Below, piece after piece: positions 60,564-64,000 of a stretch of DNA of 64,000 bases (position 1 is its first letter; every line of letters starts with the position of its first letter). Both the position numbers and the translations under genes were made by a program. Under the pieces are notes generated by a model. That model had not been told where the DNA came from. It did no database searches and saw nothing but the letters and a program-made list of their open reading frames with translations. Origin of the DNA: Epichloe hybrida (lineage: Eukaryota > Ascomycota > Sordariomycetes > Hypocreales > Clavicipitaceae). Where the stretch lies: positions 5,890,001 through 5,954,000 of the forward strand of contig JAFEKR010000001.1 of the NCBI GenBank assembly GCA_019022495.1, given 5' to 3'.

Positions 60564-61480
60564 TTACTAAGCTTTATAAGTACCTTATTTTTAGTGCTAT
60601 TCTAGCTTTAATTTACCTAGGAACTTATAACCTTAGATAAGTATTTAAGGAAGTCCCTAACCTAAAAGTAATTAAATTAGGTAAAGGTAAAAGGCCTAGA
60701 ATTAAGTCCCCTTTGCCTTTATTTTGCCTTATTTTTAGGTCTAACCTAGGGTAGTTAGGTAAGCTATAAGAGATCTAGTATATATCTTATAAGATATAAT
60801 CTATTAAGTGTAAGGGCTATTAGTGCTATAATATTATTAGTAAGTTAGTTTATTTCTAGTCTAGGGGTAAGGCTAATTAGTATATAAAGGGGTAATATCT
60901 AATGCTTACTTTAATTATTAGGTCTGTAATTATAGATATATTAAGGTAATATTAACTCCTATGCCTATTCTAAGCTTACTCTAGTGCTAATTTACTTATA
61001 GCTAAACATTACTAGCTAGTAAGGGGAATATTAGTAGTTAGTTAAGACTTAGGCTAGTATAGTTACTAGGAGTAATATAAGTAGTTTTACTCTAGCTTAG
61101 TAATAGCTTTATTTTATAGCTAACTTTAATAATTTAAGCCTTAGAGGACTATATAGCTTAGGTTAAGAAACTCTATACTAAAAACCACGCTAAGAAGAAA
61201 TAGGGTACTATAGCAGTAAGCCTAGACTTAGCTAAGTCTAGGTTTGCTAAGGAATAATATAATAAGGTTATCTTTTAGCTCTAGTAGCTTAATGCCTAAG
61301 TAGCGGAAATAAACTAGCTCCTAGCTACTAGCCTATTAGCTAAGGGCAAGAGTAAGGTAATAGAGAATATAATCCCTATTCCTAAGGAGAAATAGGACTA
61401 ATTCTAGGTTAGTAAAGGGGTAGTAATAGGCTAGTATAAAATAATACCTATAGTATTTACTTAAAATTAATCTAATAACT
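60564..61480 (+). pseudogene. antisense degenerate gene in the 3' region of the LINE
   Basis: Opposite to LINE ORF2, two plus-strand blocks read like protein in copies L5 and L6. Block one (from 60564, equivalent to 37333 in L5) keeps exactly 408 bp between matching codons in both copies once MITE M1 is removed, with stops only where Gln is likely. Block two (about 61120-61400; KKLYTKNHAKKK, then AKSRFAKE and LNAQVAEINQLLATSLL with stops read as Gln) is charged and looks like a coiled coil; it is in a different frame, so an intron or indel separates them. Block two also occurs in L3. Function not recognised. Confidence 0.5.
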
Positions 61481-62710
61481 ATTCTAGACCTATAGTCTTC
61501 TTATCTTAGTATAATTTTGCCTTATATCTAGCCTACCTCTAAGGCTATACTGTTTTACCTAGTGCCTCCCTCTAGTTATCTATAGTGTTTATTTATTAGT
61601 TAGTTTAGTTACCTCTAGGGTAGCCTAGGTCCTCCCCTAGTTTACATTAGCTAAAGGCTAGGTCTTACGCTAATATATAGTATTAGAGTTTTCTTATACT
61701 AAGGAATTACTTTATAATATATCTTACTTTTAGGGGATTATCTAAGGCTAGCCTTACCTTCTATGCGTCTCTAGGCTATCTTATTCTAGGGTATCTATAG
61801 TTATAGTTAGTGTAGTTAATAATTATATAGTACTAGTCTTTAACTATATAACTATAGCTATATAGGGGCAAAGCTACCCTAGGAATATGCCTTTAGAAGA
61901 GAAACTTATTAAGGCTAATCTTTCCTATATATAATTATACTATTATAAAGGAAATATACTTATTAAGTCTAGTGTAAAATTTCTAGATTTCCTTTAGGTT
62001 ATAAGTAAGTAAGCAGTCCTTTATTAGCTCTCTCCTATGCTTATATTATCTCTATTACCTATTAGAATGCTAGTCTTCCTATCTCTTCTTTTACTCCTTA
62101 TATAGTTATATATCTAGTTTATTATTAGTAAGTAAAGGTCTTCTTTTACATTATAGTACTATTTACACTAAGTTAGCTATAGCCTATATCTTATTTATTA
62201 TTTCACTAAGTATAATCCTTTTCTTAAACTTTTACTTTATCTTATTTAGGTAAAGGTCTAGGGGGAGGATATAGGTTTTAACTTCTAGCTAAGTAACTAG
62301 TATAGCCTTAGACACTCTAGCTATAGTCTAGAGATAAGTTAATTAGTTTATTATAAAACTTCTAACTATTCCTTATAGTTTTCCTCCTTTCTTTATTAGG
62401 GTATAGTAAGCGCTTACCCTATAGGTAAGAATAGGCTAGATTACTTATATATACATAAGCTAGGTGTCTTTAAAGCTAACGCCCTATGCTAATGCCACTA
62501 ATATAAAGAGTGTAAGCTATTACTAGGCTAGCTTTCCCTTAAGGATATTCTTATATATACTCTAGTTAAGTTTTCTATTTACCTATACCTTAAGGAATTA
62601 GCATACCTCTATTAGTGCTATCTTCTCTATACTAAGCTAGACCCTAGCCTATAGGGGCCTATAGGCCTTGCTAAAGTATATAAGTTTAGTTTTTACTAGG
62701 TTAAACTTTA

Positions 62711-64000
62711 TGTCACGGCTTGCACCAAAAGGTTAAGAACGAAGTGATAGCTAAGACTATCGCAGTCACTGCTAGATAAATGCTAGCTAAGGGCAGGTGT
62801 GTAAAGGTTTTAATCTCTAACCTAGCACTAATAATATGCGTAGTCTTTAATAAATACCTTACTTTATAAGCATATAGCTATCTTATAGCTAGCTAGCCTC
62901 TTTATTATTTATATAGCCTAAAGGTTCTTTAAAGACTTACTTTAATAAATATCTTATCTTTAACCTCTATGCTCCTAATATAATACCCCCCTTATATATA
63001 ATTAACCTTAATTATAAAATAAGCTACTTACTTAGGGTATAGTTACTATATTAAAGCTTTATAAAGAAAATAAGATAAGGCACCTTATATCTAGACATAT
63101 AAGTAAACAAAAAGAAATAATAATAATAATACTACTAATTAAAAATAACCCCTTATTATAGTTAGTAATGTTTTAATAGTAGCTTATATATAGCTTTACT
63201 ATAGTAAAATAAATATTATTACCTATTATATAGCTAGAAAAAATAATATAAATAACCTATGTTAATTTTTATAATTAGTTAAATAAATAAGGTACTTAAT
63301 ACTAGGGTTCTAAATAGTCTAACTAGAGGGCTTATATTATAGTTACTATAAGCTTATAGCTATTAGGCATGTGTGTGCTTAGTAGTGCTAATAGTTATTA
63401 TTATGATTTATGAATTACCTATATATAGTGCATTAGATTACTCAAGGGGTCTAGGGTTAATATAAAAGAGACTAATTTTTCCTCTCTTTTACACTCTTTC
63501 TCTCTTTTATAATATCCCTTAACCTTATAAGTTACCCTTACTAGCTAAGTAGTAGCTCTTTTACTACTATTACTTAGTAGTTACTAACCTCTTTTAGTCC
63601 CTAATTATTATTATTATCTATCCTTATTTATCTTAGTTTCTTACCTTTATCTAGCTTATAAGTTTACACTCTTATTAGCATAACTTCTCTATCTAGTTTA
63701 TTATAGCTAACTTATAGCTAGTTTACTATATCTAAGTCTTATGCTTAAACTTTACCTTTATTAATACCTTAAGAAGATTTATTAACTAAGAAATCTCCTA
63801 TAAAGTCTTCTATAAAGTCTTCTCTAAAGTAAACTTCTTCTAAAATCTTATTATAAGTTTATTATATTCTTATAGTATCTCTATTACTAACTTATTACTA
63901 GTAAAATAGCTTTAAAGAAAATTCTATATATACACTATTATTAGTAAGTAATAATATAAAATATCCTTCTAAAGAATAGTACTTATAAGATTCTAGGATA
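62711..64000. mobile_element. start of an LTR-like element inserted in LINE L6
   Basis: LINE similarity stops at 62710 and a new sequence starts TGTCACGGCTTGCACCAAAA, unmutated for about 110 bp and then AT-rich. TG as first bases and the possible duplication cttta before it suggest a retroelement LTR. A TATAAAAG box at 63461 followed by pyrimidine-rich tracts looks like an LTR promoter region. The element runs out of the window, so its type and ends are unknown. Confidence 0.45.

Larger units (their letters stand above)
59785..62710 (-). pseudogene. Tad-like LINE copy L6, right end cut by an LTR-like element
   Basis: Minus-strand LINE with its 3' end at the left (tatatatattctttacgctagc, complement of the L2/L4 terminus) and the reverse transcriptase thumb and downstream region at about 61860-62710, closely matching L1 (KTKLIHF-like, ILKGKLA-like blocks). 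The Cys-rich ORF2 end lies near 61750-61880. The RT catalytic box would lie beyond 62711, where another element begins. The long 3' region (59785-61750) contains an antisense frame, listed separately. Confidence 0.72.

Overview
This window looks like a repeat-packed, AT-rich stretch of a filamentous ascomycete (Pezizomycotina) nuclear genome. Three things point there: short GT-AG introns with CTGAC-type branch sites in the one intact gene, fungal chromodomain Ty3/gypsy elements plus Tad-like LINEs, and pervasive C-to-T/G-to-A decay of every repeat (TpA saturation; Gln and Trp codons turned into TAA/TAG), the signature of repeat-induced point mutation (RIP). The species cannot be named from the sequence.

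Layout. 1-12992: a Ty3/gypsy chromovirus (G1, minus strand, left end outside the window) broken by a second chromovirus (G2, 5463-12200, target duplication agaac) and by an unclassified 471-bp element (H). 12993-29475: a long hAT-like foldback element (F1) split by a Ty1/copia element (D, 13754-28116, duplication ctaag, 816-bp LTRs), itself split by a chromovirus (C, 16734-23937, duplication cctct). 29476-35299: degenerate Tad-type LINE copies, one holding a second foldback element (F2, duplication gctatagg). 35300-39728: a third foldback copy (F3) filled with LINE fragments and two small hAT-like MITEs. 39729-50037: a minus-strand copia element (E1) split by chromovirus B (41413-48918, duplication ataat), which holds a third MITE. 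50038-53691: a normal-GC island with one intact host gene. 53697-59134: copia element A (duplication catag). 59140-64000: an H-like fragment, another LINE copy, and the start of a further LTR-like element.

The only intact gene is a six-exon gene for the PP2A regulatory B (B55) subunit (51255-53026), a conserved cell-cycle and morphogenesis regulator, lying between two RIP-degraded copia elements.

The most interesting signal is a shared layout in three retroelement lineages (chromovirus family G1/B/C, chromovirus G2, and the Tad-like LINE). Each has a long degenerate reading frame on the strand opposite gag-pol, placed between the end of pol and the element's 3' end, so the two units converge. 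In the G1/B/C family the frame is shared by all three copies, with a 21-bp length difference between two of them. No known function was recognised. Also notable: the G1/B/C family has a primer-binding site perfectly complementary (12 nt) to its own LTR, suggesting self-priming, while the copia elements appear to use an initiator-Met half-tRNA primer.
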